A stretch of DNA of 64,000 nucleotides from Paracoccus sp. S1E-3 (lineage in GTDB: Bacteria > Pseudomonadota > Alphaproteobacteria > Rhodobacterales > Rhodobacteraceae). Each line of letters opens with the position of its first letter. Within the stretch, counting starts at the first letter, position 1. The stretch spans positions 1,922,001 to 1,986,000 of the forward strand of contig NZ_JACEMU010000004.1 of the NCBI RefSeq assembly GCF_013868135.1, written 5' to 3'. The notes under the pieces were generated by a model. The model did not search any database. It saw only the letters and a program-made list of their open reading frames with translations, and was not told the origin of the DNA. A program made the translations under genes and the position numbers. Positions 27,987-37,596 of this stretch are shown here, in pieces.

Positions 27987-29000
27987 ATGAATTTTGTATC
28001 AGTTGGCGATCTGTCGCGGGTTTTTACGCTGCGAAGCGCTAATTCGAACCTGCGGTCGGATATTCAGCGTCTGTCGCAAGAAGTGACGACCGGGTTGCGG
28101 GCGGATATTCCGAAGCATCTGAATGGCGATCTGGTGGGGCTTGCGACGATTGAGCATGGCCTCAGCCAGGCCCGTGCGTTTCGACGCGCGTCTTCCGAAG
28201 CTGCATCGACGGCTTCATCGATGCAGGCCGCCTTGGGGTCGTTGCAGGATATATCCGAGACGATGGGAGGAAGCATGCTGTCTGACACCTCGCTGGCGGT
28301 CAACCATACTCTCAAATCTGTTGCGACCTCGGTTGCGGGGCAGCTTGATAGCGCGATTTCGGCGCTGAACACCACTGCGGGGGGCAAGTTTATCTTTTCG
28401 GGTGCGAAAATGGACAAGCCCGCGATGATCTCCACCAACGACCTGATTGGTCAGGCCCAGTCGGTCATCGCCGGGGCTGCGACTTCCGCCGACGCGCTCC
28501 AACGGTTGAACGATTGGTTTGATGCCGCCCCTGGGGCGGGGGGCTTTGCCGATACCGCCTATCAAGGGTCAACCGAACAGGTGGCGGAGTTCGGCATCGA
28601 CGCAGCGACCACCATACGTTTCGGGCAGACCGCAAATGATGGGGCGACCCGCAAGATCTTACTGGGTCTGACGATTGGTGCCCTGGTAGCCAAAGGGGCA
28701 TTTGACGGGGACCATGCGGCGCAAGTGGACATGATGCGCGCGGGTGGGGCCGCCATGATGGAAGGAAACTCCGGGATGGTGCTGATGCGCGCAGATCTCG
28801 GCGTGACCGAGCATATTATCGAGCGAGGTTCCGTTCGGCTGGACACCATGCTGACGAGCCTTCAGATCGAGCGGACCAATATGATCCAGGCCGATACCTA
28901 TGAAGCAGGTAGCCAACTGATCCAGACCGAAACCCAGCTTGAAGCGCTTTTTGCGATGACCGCGCGCCTCTCCAACCTCAGCTTGGCGAAATACCTGTGA
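27987..29000 (+). CDS. flgL: Flagellar hook-associated protein FlgL
   Basis: A 337-residue FlgL-type junction protein (HAP3), homologous to flagellin. It has an N-terminal flagellin-like helix (RSANSNLRSDIQRLSQEVTT) and a C-terminal one (SLQIERTNMIQADTYEAGSQ). The interior GGKFIFSGAKMDKPA is the conserved FlgL/flagellin turn. Position directly after flgK supports FlgL over flagellin. Its TGA overlaps the GTG start of flgI. Confidence 0.88.
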   Translation: MNFVSVGDLSRVFTLRSANSNLRSDIQRLSQEVTTGLRADIPKHLNGDLVGLATIEHGLSQARAFRRASSEAASTASSMQAALGSLQDISETMGGSMLSDTSLAVNHTLKSVATSVAGQLDSAISALNTTAGGKFIFSGAKMDKPAMISTNDLIGQAQSVIAGAATSADALQRLNDWFDAAPGAGGFADTAYQGSTEQVAEFGIDAATTIRFGQTANDGATRKILLGLTIGALVAKGAFDGDHAAQVDMMRAGGAAMMEGNSGMVLMRADLGVTEHIIERGSVRLDTMLTSLQIERTNMIQADTYEAGSQLIQTETQLEALFAMTARLSNLSLAKYL

Positions 29001-30100
29001 AAATCATCGTCACTCTGACGCTTTGTATCTTCGCGATGTTTAATGTGGCCGAGGCCGCGAGCATCCGGCTGAAAGATGTCGTCGTATTCGACGGCGTCCG
29101 CGGAAATGATCTGGTCGGCTATGGCCTGGTGGTCGGGCTGAACGGCACAGGTGACAGCCTGCGGAACGCGCCTTACACCGAAGATATGATGGTCACGCTT
29201 CTCGAGCGCCTGGGCGTCAATGTAAGTTCGGACCAGTTTCGGCCGAAGAACGTGGCGGCGGTCATGGTCACGGCCGTGCTTCCACCCTTTGCGCGGGCTG
29301 GAAGCCAGATGGATGTGACGGTTTCCGCCATCGGCGATGCCGACAGCTTGATGGGGGGAACCCTGATCATGACCCCGCTGAGCGCTGCGGATGGCGATGT
29401 ATATGCCGTGGCGCAGGGCTCGGTCATCGCGGGCGGCATTGCCGCGAAGGCGGAAAATGCCGCGGTCATTCAAGGGGTGCCGACGGCAGGATCGATCCCC
29501 GCCGGGGCGCGCGTCGAGCGCGAGGTGAATTTTGATTTCTCGACGCTGCGGAATATCCGCCTGGCGCTGAAAAATCCCGACTTCACGACCGCTTCCCGGA
29601 TTGAGCGCGCAGTGAACGGCAGCGACGTCGGTCGGATCGCAGAGATGGTCGATGCCGGGACGGTGGTCCTCGACTTGTCGGGCAGTGATAATGTCAATCC
29701 GGCGCGCCTGTTGAGCCGGATCGAAAACATCGTGGTCGAGACGGACAGCAAGGCGCGGGTCGTGGTCGACCACCGATCGGGCACGATTGTCATGGGCGAC
29801 GATGTGCGTATTTCGCGGGTGGCCGTGTCGCAAGGCAATCTGACGCTGCGTGTTCAGGAAACGCCTATGGTTTCACAGCCCAACCCGTTCACGGATGGCG
29901 AAACGGTTGTCGTGACGCAGGGTGAGGCAGCCATTACCGAGGAACCTGGTATCGGCTTTGCCGAGGTGCAGGGAAGTTCCTCCCTCTCGGATGTGGTTGC
30001 CGGATTGAACGCGCTGGGGGTCTCTCCGCGTGACCTGATCGATATTCTGAAGGCCATTCATGCCGCTGGAGCTCTGCATGCGGAACTGATTGTCAACTGA
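28997..30100 (+). CDS. flgI: Flagellar P-ring protein FlgI
   Basis: A 367-residue periplasmic FlgI, which forms the P ring bushing around the rod in the peptidoglycan layer. It is Sec-exported: signal peptide MKIIVTLTLCIFAMFNVAEA. The family start is SIRLKDVVVFDGVRGNDLVG followed by YGLVVGLNGTGDS. The family end contains VVAGLNALGVSPRDLIDILK. It starts with GTG overlapping the flgL stop. It is the last flagellar gene of the block; the partner L-ring gene flgH and chaperone flgA are not in the window. Confidence 0.93.
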   Translation: MKIIVTLTLCIFAMFNVAEAASIRLKDVVVFDGVRGNDLVGYGLVVGLNGTGDSLRNAPYTEDMMVTLLERLGVNVSSDQFRPKNVAAVMVTAVLPPFARAGSQMDVTVSAIGDADSLMGGTLIMTPLSAADGDVYAVAQGSVIAGGIAAKAENAAVIQGVPTAGSIPAGARVEREVNFDFSTLRNIRLALKNPDFTTASRIERAVNGSDVGRIAEMVDAGTVVLDLSGSDNVNPARLLSRIENIVVETDSKARVVVDHRSGTIVMGDDVRISRVAVSQGNLTLRVQETPMVSQPNPFTDGETVVVTQGEAAITEEPGIGFAEVQGSSSLSDVVAGLNALGVSPRDLIDILKAIHAAGALHAELIVN

Positions 30101-30445
30101 CCACGTCACCATTTGGAAGGCGAGAAAAATTCGCATTACGGGGCGGCTTGCCGTTCTGTCGACGGTAAACTGCGCCGGATCGGTGTTCTGGGGGGCGAGG
30201 GGAACAGTCCAGGCTGTTATTACGGAACTGGTGCGGATACTGCGGCATCGCCGGAGCGCACTGACCGGAGCGTATCCTCAAAGCGATTCACATTGAGGCC
30301 GTGAAGCGGTTGGTGAATGTCTCACCCGGCGCTCGGGTGGTGAATTGGGGCTGGATCGCGGAATGCTTTGGCGGAGAGGGAGGGGGAGCCGCAGCGAAGG
30401 GGGCGCAGATATGCGGTCGGCGGTCGCACCCCTGTCGCACCCCTG
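30101..30445. other. Gene-poor stretch after the flagellar block
   Basis: I see no credible gene here. Short open frames on both strands have no recognisable motif and no ribosome binding site. A tandem direct repeat, two copies of GTCGCACCCCT separated by no extra bases, lies near 30424-30445 just outside the SDR stop. The stretch may be decayed sequence at a rearrangement edge, but nothing proves that. Confidence 0.5.
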
Positions 30446-31225
30446 CTAAATGGTGACGTTTAATGCGCCACCGTCGATCAGAAGGTTCTGACCGATGATG
30501 AACCTGGCCTGCTGGCTGCACAGGAAAGCGCAGGCGGCCCCGAAATCAGCGGCCGAGCCATAGCTGCCGGCTGGGATATTGGCTTGGCGGCGCGCGCGGG
30601 CCTCGTCGAGCGAGATGTCTTGGGCTTTTGCGGCTGCGCCGTCCAGACTGTCGGCGCGGTCCGTCGCGTGCAGGCCGGGCAGAAGGTTGTTCACCGCGAC
30701 ACCGTGCTTGGCCACATCCCGCGACATTCCGGCGATGAAGCCGGTCAGGCCGGTCCGGGCGGTGTTCGAAAGACCCAGCACCGAAATGGGCGAGCGCACA
30801 GCGGCCGAAGTGATATTGACCACCCGGCCCCATTTCCGTTCGATCATGCCCGGAACGGTTGCCTGGATCAGCGCCACGGCTGTCAGCAGATTCGCGTCGA
30901 GCGCCTTGATGAAGTCGTCGCGGGTCCATTCGGTCCAATGACCGGGCGGCGGCCCGCCCGCATTATTGACAAGGATATCGATCTGGCCGGCGACCTCCAG
31001 CACTTCGGCGCGACCCGCCTCGGTTGTGATGTCGGCCGCGACGGCCTCGACCGAGACGCCGAAGCGCTGGGCGATCTCATCGGCGGTTTTCAGAAGGGCT
31101 TCGGCGCCGCGGGCGTTGATGATCAGGTCGACGCCCTCGGCGGCAAGCGCCTCGGCGCAGCCGCGTCCCAACCCTTTTGACGCCGCGCAAACCAGAGCGC
31201 GCTTCCCCCTGATGCCCAGATCCAT
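30446..31225 (-). CDS. Atypical short-chain dehydrogenase/reductase (BKR-like)
   Basis: A 259-residue SDR-fold protein, starting MDLGIRGKRALVCAASKGLG. The nucleotide motif is ASKGLGRG and the structural NNAG is present (LVNNAGGPP). The catalytic Ser is kept in NITSAAV, but the YxxxK positions 13 and 17 residues later read S and R (GLSNTART). This matches a known SDR subgroup described as lacking the standard tetrad, annotated as beta-ketoacyl reductase-like. The C-terminus GQNLLIDGGALNVTI is typical. GGGAGGATTCG precedes the ATG; the longer open frame upstream is not used. Substrate unknown; transcribed alone, divergent from the DUF1269 gene. Confidence 0.8.
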   Translation of the reverse strand: MDLGIRGKRALVCAASKGLGRGCAEALAAEGVDLIINARGAEALLKTADEIAQRFGVSVEAVAADITTEAGRAEVLEVAGQIDILVNNAGGPPPGHWTEWTRDDFIKALDANLLTAVALIQATVPGMIERKWGRVVNITSAAVRSPISVLGLSNTARTGLTGFIAGMSRDVAKHGVAVNNLLPGLHATDRADSLDGAAAKAQDISLDEARARRQANIPAGSYGSAADFGAACAFLCSQQARFIIGQNLLIDGGALNVTI

Positions 31226-31388
31226 CGAATCCTCCCTTACAATAACCGTCCACAAGGAAGCGCGGCCGGGCCGCTTTGTCCAGTGGAACCGGCTTCGTGA
31301 TCGGGTGTTTTGCTTGGGCGAGCGGCCGGTCAGGTGACCGGCGCCCGGGCCATACGCGTTCGTGTGTCTCGCATTGAAAGGGGAACCC

Positions 31389-31943
31389 ATGTCCGATCTT
31401 CTGGTGATTGCTTTCGATGACGAAAGCTCTGCCTTCGACCTGCGGACCGAACTGGTCAAACTGCAGAATGAATACCTCATCAAACTGGAGGATGCTGTCG
31501 TCGTGACCCGCCCCACGGCCGATGACATCCAGTTGCACCAGTCCCTGAATCTGACGGCAGCCGGCGCGGTTGGGGGCACCTTCTGGGGCACCTTGGTCGG
31601 GCTGCTGTTCCTGAATCCGCTGGTTGGCGCGGCGGTGGGCGCCGGGTCTGGCGCCTTGGCGGGTTACCTGACCGATTACGGCATCAACGATAATTTCATG
31701 CGCGAGATCGGGCAGAAGGTCACGCCCGGCGGCTCGGCGCTGTTCCTGCTGGTGCGCGAGATGACCACCGACAAGGTGCTGGACCGCATCGTCGATTTCC
31801 ACAAGCGTGGCCGGGTCATCCAAAGCTCTCTGTCGAAGCAGGATGAGGAGCGTCTGCGCGAAGCCCTTTCGGGCGGCGCGGTCCCCCCGCCGGCTGAGGA
31901 GGTCACGGCAGAGAACGCAGCCGCGCAGGCCCCGAAACTGTAA
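31389..31943 (+). CDS. DUF1269 domain membrane-associated protein
   Basis: A 184-residue protein of the DUF1269 family. It starts MSDLLVIAFDDESSAFDLRT, has a central glycine-zipper hydrophobic hairpin (GGTFWGTLVGLLFLNPLVGA then AVGAGSGALAG), and then NDNFMREIGQKVTPGGSALF. The C-terminal ~30 residues are Ala/Pro/Glu-rich. Members are thought to associate with the membrane; function is not established. AAAGGGGAAC lies just before the ATG. mtgA follows on the same strand 44 bases later. Confidence 0.82.
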   Translation: MSDLLVIAFDDESSAFDLRTELVKLQNEYLIKLEDAVVVTRPTADDIQLHQSLNLTAAGAVGGTFWGTLVGLLFLNPLVGAAVGAGSGALAGYLTDYGINDNFMREIGQKVTPGGSALFLLVREMTTDKVLDRIVDFHKRGRVIQSSLSKQDEERLREALSGGAVPPPAEEVTAENAAAQAPKL

Positions 31944-31987
31944 GCGTCGCGTTTCAGGCCTGCGGGCTTGACCTTGCGCATGGCCGC

Positions 31988-32722
31988 ATGAGACGAGCGG
32001 CCATGCGCAACCCGACCGAGCCAGAGACCGTGACCGAAGCCGTCGTCCCGTCCCGATGGCGGTTCCGGCTGTGGCGCTGGCTGGCGGGTTGGGCATGGTA
32101 TCTGGGCCTGCGACTGGCGCTGGCAGCATTCGTGCTGGTCGTCCTGTTCGCGCTGTTCAACCCGCCGACCACGCTGACCATCATCCAGAATGCCCGCGAT
32201 TACCCGATCCAGCGCCGCGAATGGGCACGCCTGGACGAGGTCGCACCGGTGATGGCGCGCTCGGTGGTGGCCGCCGAGGACGCCAATTTCTGCCTGCATT
32301 GGGGCTTTGACATGGCCGAGATCCGGCGCGTCGTCGCCTCGGGCCAGCAGGGCGGGGCGTCCACGATCAGCCAGCAGACGGTGAAGAACGTCTATCTGTG
32401 GCAGGGTCGCAGTTGGCTGCGCAAGGCGGCCGAGGCGCTGATGACTCCTCTCGTCGAAGCGATCTGGACCAAGCGCCGCATTCTTGAGGTCTATCTGAAC
32501 GTGGCTGAATTCGGGCCGGGCGTTTTCGGTATCCACGCGGCTGCGCAATATCATTTCGGCACCACGCCGGACAGGCTGACCGCCACCCAGGCGGCGCGGC
32601 TGGCGGCTGTGCTGCCGGCGCCGAAGTCGCGCGGCACCGGCCAGGGGTCGCGGCGTTCTCGGGCCATTGCGGATGGTGCGGCCACGATCGCGGTCGATGG
32701 CCGCGACGCCTGCTTTCGCTGA
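31988..32722 (+). CDS. mtgA: Monofunctional peptidoglycan glycosyltransferase MtgA
   Basis: A 244-residue GT51 enzyme that polymerises lipid II into glycan strands at the outer face of the inner membrane. It has one membrane helix (LALAAFVLVVLFALFN). The two catalytic glutamates are present: Glu97 in VAAEDANFCLHWGFD and Glu167 in KRRILEVYLNVAEFG. The lipid-II loop GGASTISQQ is intact. There is no transpeptidase domain. ATG 31988 and ATG 32003 are both possible starts, with weak ribosome binding sites. It is a useful internal contrast to the degenerate GT51 protein at 39598-40266. Confidence 0.92.
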   Translation: MRRAAMRNPTEPETVTEAVVPSRWRFRLWRWLAGWAWYLGLRLALAAFVLVVLFALFNPPTTLTIIQNARDYPIQRREWARLDEVAPVMARSVVAAEDANFCLHWGFDMAEIRRVVASGQQGGASTISQQTVKNVYLWQGRSWLRKAAEALMTPLVEAIWTKRRILEVYLNVAEFGPGVFGIHAAAQYHFGTTPDRLTATQAARLAAVLPAPKSRGTGQGSRRSRAIADGAATIAVDGRDACFR

Positions 32723-32997
32723 TCCGCACACCCTGTGGTTGTGACGTTTCATTCAAGCTCAAAATTTCCTCATGCTGGCATGTGAGAAACGCCGCCCCGT
32801 GACGCTGTGAACAGCGGCTGGTGAAAGGAAATGTTCATGAAAACAACAGATTGAAATCTCGGCCGCAGACGCGTCGATGAAACGGACTGTCTCTCCGGCC
32901 AGCTTGACGCATGAGTTTTCGAATGTAACCGTGCGCGGCGGAGAAGAAGGGCGGCCCATGTCCCCCGTGGCGAGGCGGCCCGCATAGGGAGGAAAAC

Positions 32998-34041
32998 ATG
33001 AAACATTTTCTGGCGGTGACATTCCTGGGCGCGATGGCGGCCGGTGGGGCTTATGCGGAAGGCCCGGTCGATGTGACCAATGTGAACAAGGAGCTGATCA
33101 CCTCGGTCGAGGGCAAGACCTACACCATCGCCACGGTGGTCAAGGTCGACGGCATCGCCTGGTTCGACCGCATGCGCGAGGGCGTGGACCAGTTCAAGGA
33201 CGATACCGGCAACGACACCTTTATGGTCGGCCCGTCCCAGGCCGACGCGGCGGCGCAGGTGCAGATGATCGAAAACCTGATCGCGCAGGGCGTCGATGCG
33301 ATTCTGGTCGTGCCCTTCAGCGTCGAGGCGGTGGAGCCGGTGCTGAAAAAGGCCCGCGACAAGGGCATCGTGGTCATCACGCACGAGGCCTCGAACATCC
33401 AGAACGCCGATTACGACATCGAGGCCTTCGACAATTTCGCCTATGGCGAGAACCTGATGAAAGTGCTGGGCGAGGCGATGGGCGGCAAGGGCAAATATGT
33501 CGCGACGGTGGGCAGCCTGACCTCGAAAAGCCAGATGGAATGGATCGACGGCGCCATCGCTTATCAGGAGAAGAATTTCCCCGAGATGAGCCTCGCCATG
33601 GACCGGCTGGAAACCTATGACGACGCCAATCAGGACTATACCAAGCTGAAAGAGGCCTTTACCGCCCAGCCCGACATTACCGGAATCATCGGGGGGCCGA
33701 TGCCGACCTCGGCTGGCGCGGGTCGTTTGATCACCGAATCCGGGCTTGAGGGGAAGGTTCAGTTCTCGGGCACCGGGCTGGTCTCGGTCGCGGGGGAGTA
33801 TCTGGATAATGGCGCGGTCGAATATATCCAGTTCTGGGATCCGGCGGTGGCCGGCTATGCCATGAACATGCTGGCGGTGGCGGCGCTGGAAGGCAAGCGC
33901 GACCAGATCAAGGCGGGGCTGGATCTGGGGCTGCAAGGCTATACCGATCTGATCGCCCCCGATCCGGCGGCGCCCAACAAGCTGTATGGCGCGGGCTGGG
34001 TCGGCGTGACCAAGGACAACATGGCCGAATACGACTTCTGA
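32998..34041 (+). CDS. Sugar ABC transporter substrate-binding protein (type I PBP)
   Basis: A 347-residue periplasmic binding protein of the ribose/autoinducer-2/rhamnose class (Peripla_BP_4). It has a signal peptide ([20 protein letters not shown]) and class I features: [18 protein letters not shown], then [18 protein letters not shown] and the hinge region [14 protein letters not shown]. It is the first gene of an operon with a double ATPase, two permeases, a DUF4432 protein and a ribokinase, so the ligand is probably a sugar, perhaps a pentose. The exact sugar cannot be read from sequence. GGGAGGAAAAC precedes the ATG. A hairpin follows it (34048-34082). Confidence 0.88.
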   Translation: MKHFLAVTFLGAMAAGGAYAEGPVDVTNVNKELITSVEGKTYTIATVVKVDGIAWFDRMREGVDQFKDDTGNDTFMVGPSQADAAAQVQMIENLIAQGVDAILVVPFSVEAVEPVLKKARDKGIVVITHEASNIQNADYDIEAFDNFAYGENLMKVLGEAMGGKGKYVATVGSLTSKSQMEWIDGAIAYQEKNFPEMSLAMDRLETYDDANQDYTKLKEAFTAQPDITGIIGGPMPTSAGAGRLITESGLEGKVQFSGTGLVSVAGEYLDNGAVEYIQFWDPAVAGYAMNMLAVAALEGKRDQIKAGLDLGLQGYTDLIAPDPAAPNKLYGAGWVGVTKDNMAEYDF

Positions 34042-34047
34042 TCGGCG

Positions 34048-34082
34048 GGCTGGCCGGGGATTTCGGCCGGCCGCTTTCTTTT
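34048..34082 (+). terminator. Intercistronic hairpin/attenuator after the binding-protein gene
   Basis: GGCTGGCCG (34048-34056) pairs with CGGCCGGCC (34064-34072), with one T-G wobble and a 7-base loop. GCTTTCTTTT follows. Six bases after the binding-protein stop, it probably makes that message more abundant than the downstream membrane genes. Confidence 0.65.
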
Positions 34083-34094
34083 GCGGGCATCAGC

Positions 34095-35606
34095 ATGACC
34101 AATCCGACCCCCCTGATCGAAATGCGCGGCATCACCAAGCGCTTCGGTGGCGTCACCGCGCTGGATGATGTCTCGCTCAGCATCATGCGGGGCGAGATCC
34201 ATTGCCTCGCCGGCGAGAACGGGTCGGGCAAGTCGACCATCATCAAGGTCATGTCGGGGGTCTATCAGCCCGATGCCGGCAGCATTCTGATCGACGGCCA
34301 GCCCGCCGGGGTGCTGGACCCGGTGAAATCCACCGCCGCCGGGATTCAGGTGATCTATCAGGATTTCTCGCTGTTTCCGACGCTGTCGGTGGTGGAAAAC
34401 CTGACCATCAACAGCTTCCTGCGCGAAGGCGCGCGGGTGGTCGACCGCAAGCGCGCCCGCGCGATGGCGCGCGAGGTTCTGGCGCGGCTGGACGTGGATC
34501 TGCCGCTGGACGCGGCGGTCGAAACGCTGCCGACCTCGGGCCGGCAACTGGTGGCGATCGCGCGCGCGGTGCTGGCCGATGCACGCCTGATCATCATGGA
34601 TGAACCCACCACCGCCCTGACCGGACGCGAGGTCGAACGGCTGTTCCGCATCACCCGCGACCTTCAGGCCCATGGCATCGCCATCCTGTTCGTCAGCCAC
34701 AAGATGCGGGAAATGCTGGATCTTTCCGAACGGCTGACGGTGTTTCGCAATGGCCGCAAGGTTGCCGAAGGCGCCATTACCGATTTTGACGAGGCCGCCA
34801 TCACCCGCGCCATGACTGGCCGCGATCTGGAGGCCGGTCATTACGACGCCCCGGCGATACAGGGCACGCCGCGGCTGGAATACCGCGATGTCTCGGTCCC
34901 CGGTCGCCTCAGCGGGGTGTCGCTGAAGCTGTGGCCGGGCGAGGTGGTCGGGGTCAGCGGGCTGATCGGCTCTGGCCGGACCGAACTGGCGCTGGCCGCT
35001 TTCGGTATGTTGCCGCCCGCGACGGGCGCGGTGCTGGTCGACGGGCGCGATGTCACGCCGCGCTCGGTTCAGCAGGCCATAGCGGCCGGCATCGCCTATG
35101 TCCCCGAGGACCGGCTGTCCGAGGGGCTGTTCCTGACCCGTTCGATCCGGGACAACTCCATCGTCTCGTCCATCCGCCGTTTCGCGCCGGGCCTGTGGCT
35201 GAACCGCAAGGCGGCCGCCGATGCCACCCGCGAGATGTTCGAGGGCATGGCCATCGCTGCCCCCTCGTCCGAGGTCGCGGTGGGCACGCTGTCAGGCGGC
35301 AACCAGCAGCGGGTGATGATCGGCCGCTGGCTGATGACCGGGGCGAATGTGCTGATCCTGAACGGGCCGACGGTCGGCGTCGATGTCGGATCCAAGGCCA
35401 CCATCCACGCCATCATCCACCGCATGGCGCGCGAGGAAGGGCTGGCGGTGCTGATGATCTCGGATGACGTGCCGGAACTGGTCGCCAACTGCAACCGCGT
35501 CGTCACCATGGTCCATGGCCGCATCGCCGCCGAACTGTCCGGCCCCAGCCTGACCGAGGACGCGTTGAACGACAGTCTGCGCCTGAATATCGCGGTCTCC
35601 GCATGA
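34095..35606 (+). CDS. Sugar ABC transporter ATP-binding protein (double NBD, RbsA type)
   Basis: A 503-residue ATPase with two fused nucleotide-binding domains, energising sugar uptake at the cytoplasmic face. NBD1 has Walker [10 protein letters not shown] (residues 40-48) and Walker [12 protein letters not shown]; its signature reads TSGRQ. NBD2 has a degenerate Walker A ([10 protein letters not shown]), as usual in RbsA-type proteins, and a good signature [10 protein letters not shown]. Its Walker B, however, reads [14 protein letters not shown], with Asn-Gly where Asp-Glu is expected. So NBD1 is likely the only hydrolytic site. The stop overlaps the first permease start by four bases. Confidence 0.9.
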   Translation: MTNPTPLIEMRGITKRFGGVTALDDVSLSIMRGEIHCLAGENGSGKSTIIKVMSGVYQPDAGSILIDGQPAGVLDPVKSTAAGIQVIYQDFSLFPTLSVVENLTINSFLREGARVVDRKRARAMAREVLARLDVDLPLDAAVETLPTSGRQLVAIARAVLADARLIIMDEPTTALTGREVERLFRITRDLQAHGIAILFVSHKMREMLDLSERLTVFRNGRKVAEGAITDFDEAAITRAMTGRDLEAGHYDAPAIQGTPRLEYRDVSVPGRLSGVSLKLWPGEVVGVSGLIGSGRTELALAAFGMLPPATGAVLVDGRDVTPRSVQQAIAAGIAYVPEDRLSEGLFLTRSIRDNSIVSSIRRFAPGLWLNRKAAADATREMFEGMAIAAPSSEVAVGTLSGGNQQRVMIGRWLMTGANVLILNGPTVGVDVGSKATIHAIIHRMAREEGLAVLMISDDVPELVANCNRVVTMVHGRIAAELSGPSLTEDALNDSLRLNIAVSA

Positions 35607-36595
35607 GCGCCGAAACCGCGTGGTGGAAAAGCACCGAGGCCATGGTCGCCGGCATCCTGCTGCTGGCGATGGTGCTGATCGGGCTGGTCAATCCCGCCTT
35701 CTGGTCGCTGGAAAACCTGTTCAGTCTGGCGCGGTCCAACGTGGTGATCGGCATCATGGCGCTGGGGGTGCTTCTGGTCATGATCTCGGGCGGGATCGAT
35801 GTCAGTTTCCCGGCTTTTGCTGCTGCCGCGGCCTATCTGGTGGTGCGGGCGATGGTCGACTGGGGCTGGTCAACCGGCGTGCTGGTGCCGTTCCTGCTGG
35901 CGACGCTGCTGGGCGCGGCGATGGGGCTGGTCAATGCCACGCTGGTCTGGAAGCTGCGGATGATCCCGCTGATCGTGACGCTGGGCACGGCGGCGATGGC
36001 GCGGGGGTTGCTGAACGGCGTCGTCGGCACCTCGAACGTGAATATCAACAAATATCCGAAGTCCCTGATCGCCTTCGGCAAGACCGACCTCATCACCCTG
36101 ACCAATGCCAAGGGCGCGAGTTTCGGGCTGCCGGCGACGGTGCTGGCCTATCTGGGGCTGGCGCTCGTGATCCATCTCGTGCTCAGCCGGACGATGATCG
36201 GGCGATCGGTTTATGCCTATGGCGCCTCGCCCGAAGCGGCGAAGCGGGTCGGCTTCAAGACCGGGCGCACGCTGATCTTCGTCTATGTGACGGCGGGGGC
36301 GCTGGCAGGCTTTGCCGGGCTTCTGCAAAGCTCGATGATCTGGATGGCCAATCCCCGCGATTTCGTCGGATGGGAGCTGGACGTGATCGCCGCCGTGGTG
36401 CTTGGCGGGGCCTCCATCTTCGGCGGGCGCGGCTCGGTTCTGGGGACGATGCTAGGGGTGTTCATCCTGGTGATGATCAAGAATTCGCTGATCCTGATGG
36501 GCATCGACACGACATGGCAGCGTGTGGTGGTGGGGTTGATGCTGATCGCGGCGGTGGCGCTGACGGCGCTACGCGACCGCAAGGCCATCGTGTGA
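35603..36595 (+). CDS. Sugar ABC transporter permease 1
   Basis: A 330-residue inner-membrane permease of the ribose/xylose class (BPD_transp_2), with about eight to ten hydrophobic helices. The family's conserved loops are visible: [20 protein letters not shown] near the N-terminus, [20 protein letters not shown], and the ATPase-contact region [18 protein letters not shown]. Starts at ATG overlapping the ATPase stop. Pairs with the second permease, probably as a heterodimer. Confidence 0.9.
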   Translation: MSAETAWWKSTEAMVAGILLLAMVLIGLVNPAFWSLENLFSLARSNVVIGIMALGVLLVMISGGIDVSFPAFAAAAAYLVVRAMVDWGWSTGVLVPFLLATLLGAAMGLVNATLVWKLRMIPLIVTLGTAAMARGLLNGVVGTSNVNINKYPKSLIAFGKTDLITLTNAKGASFGLPATVLAYLGLALVIHLVLSRTMIGRSVYAYGASPEAAKRVGFKTGRTLIFVYVTAGALAGFAGLLQSSMIWMANPRDFVGWELDVIAAVVLGGASIFGGRGSVLGTMLGVFILVMIKNSLILMGIDTTWQRVVVGLMLIAAVALTALRDRKAIV

Positions 36596-36606
36596 GGAGG
36601 GGCCAG

Positions 36607-37596
36607 ATGAGCGATTCCAGCCTGACCGCCCGCCTGTCCCGCGCCACCGGCGGCGCCACCAATCTGCAATTGATGCTGGTCTGTATCGCCGTCCTGATCG
36701 CGATGAGCTTTGCCAATCCGCGTTTCCTGAACGCCTATAACTTCGAATCCATGGCCTTCTTCCTGCCGGAACTGGGGATTCTGTCGGTCGCCGTGATGAT
36801 CGCGATGCTGACCGGCGGGATCGACCTGTCCATTGTCGGGCTGGCCAATCTGGCGGCGATCACCGCCGGGCTGTTCTTTCAGCGCATGGGCGGGGCCGAG
36901 GCCGGGATCGGCTCGGTGCTGATCGGCATCGCCATCGCGCTCAGCGTCGGGCTGCTGGGGGGCATCCTGAACGGGTTGCTGATTTCGCGCCTGCGCATCA
37001 CGCCGATCCTGGCGACGCTGGGCACCGGGCAGGTCTTCACCGGGCTGGCACTGGTGCTGACCGGGGGGCCGGCCATCGTCGGCTTTCCGGCCGCCTGGAA
37101 CGCCATCGGCAATGCCAAGCTTGGCCCGATACCGCTGCCCTTCGTGATCTTCATTGCCGTCTGTCTGGGCGTCTGGCTGTTGCTCAGCCGGACGGCCTTC
37201 GGTCTGCAGCTGATGCTGATCGGCACCAACCCCCGCGCCGCCGTCTTCGCGGGCATCAACCGGGCGCGGATGCTGCTGTACAGCTATGCGCTGACGGGGG
37301 TGCTGGCGGCACTGGCCGGGATCATCCTGTCGGGGCGGACCAATGCGGCGAAATCGGATTACGGCGCCTCCTATCTGCTGCAGGCGGTGCTGATCGCGGT
37401 TCTGGGGGGCACCAACCCGGCCGGCGGGCGTGGCAACGTGCTGGGGGTGGTGCTGGCGCTGATCTCGCTGGTGATGCTGTCCTCGGGCTTCCAGATGATG
37501 CGGGTCTCGAACCATCTGATCGACTTCATCTGGGGCGCGTTCCTGATCGGCGTGCTGGTGCTGAACTATCTGCTGAGCGGCAGGAGGGCCGGATGA
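36607..37596 (+). CDS. Sugar ABC transporter permease 2
   Basis: A 329-residue permease of the same family. It contains MIAMLTGGIDLSIVGLANLA, TPILATLGTGQVFTGLALVL and the coupling motif VLGGTNPAGGRGNVLGVVLA. The open frame runs in from far upstream, in the shadow of permease 1, but ATG 36607 follows GAGGAGGGGCC and starts where family members start. The stop overlaps the DUF4432 gene start by four bases. Having two different permease genes fits LsrC/LsrD- or RhaP/RhaQ-like systems rather than the single RbsC arrangement. Confidence 0.9.
   Translation: MSDSSLTARLSRATGGATNLQLMLVCIAVLIAMSFANPRFLNAYNFESMAFFLPELGILSVAVMIAMLTGGIDLSIVGLANLAAITAGLFFQRMGGAEAGIGSVLIGIAIALSVGLLGGILNGLLISRLRITPILATLGTGQVFTGLALVLTGGPAIVGFPAAWNAIGNAKLGPIPLPFVIFIAVCLGVWLLLSRTAFGLQLMLIGTNPRAAVFAGINRARMLLYSYALTGVLAALAGIILSGRTNAAKSDYGASYLLQAVLIAVLGGTNPAGGRGNVLGVVLALISLVMLSSGFQMMRVSNHLIDFIWGAFLIGVLVLNYLLSGRRAG

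Noticed and set aside
35620..36606. N-terminal extension of permease 2 back to 35620
   Set aside because: The upstream part is Arg/Gly-rich noise in another frame of permease 1. ATG 36607 has a ribosome binding site and gives the family N-terminus.
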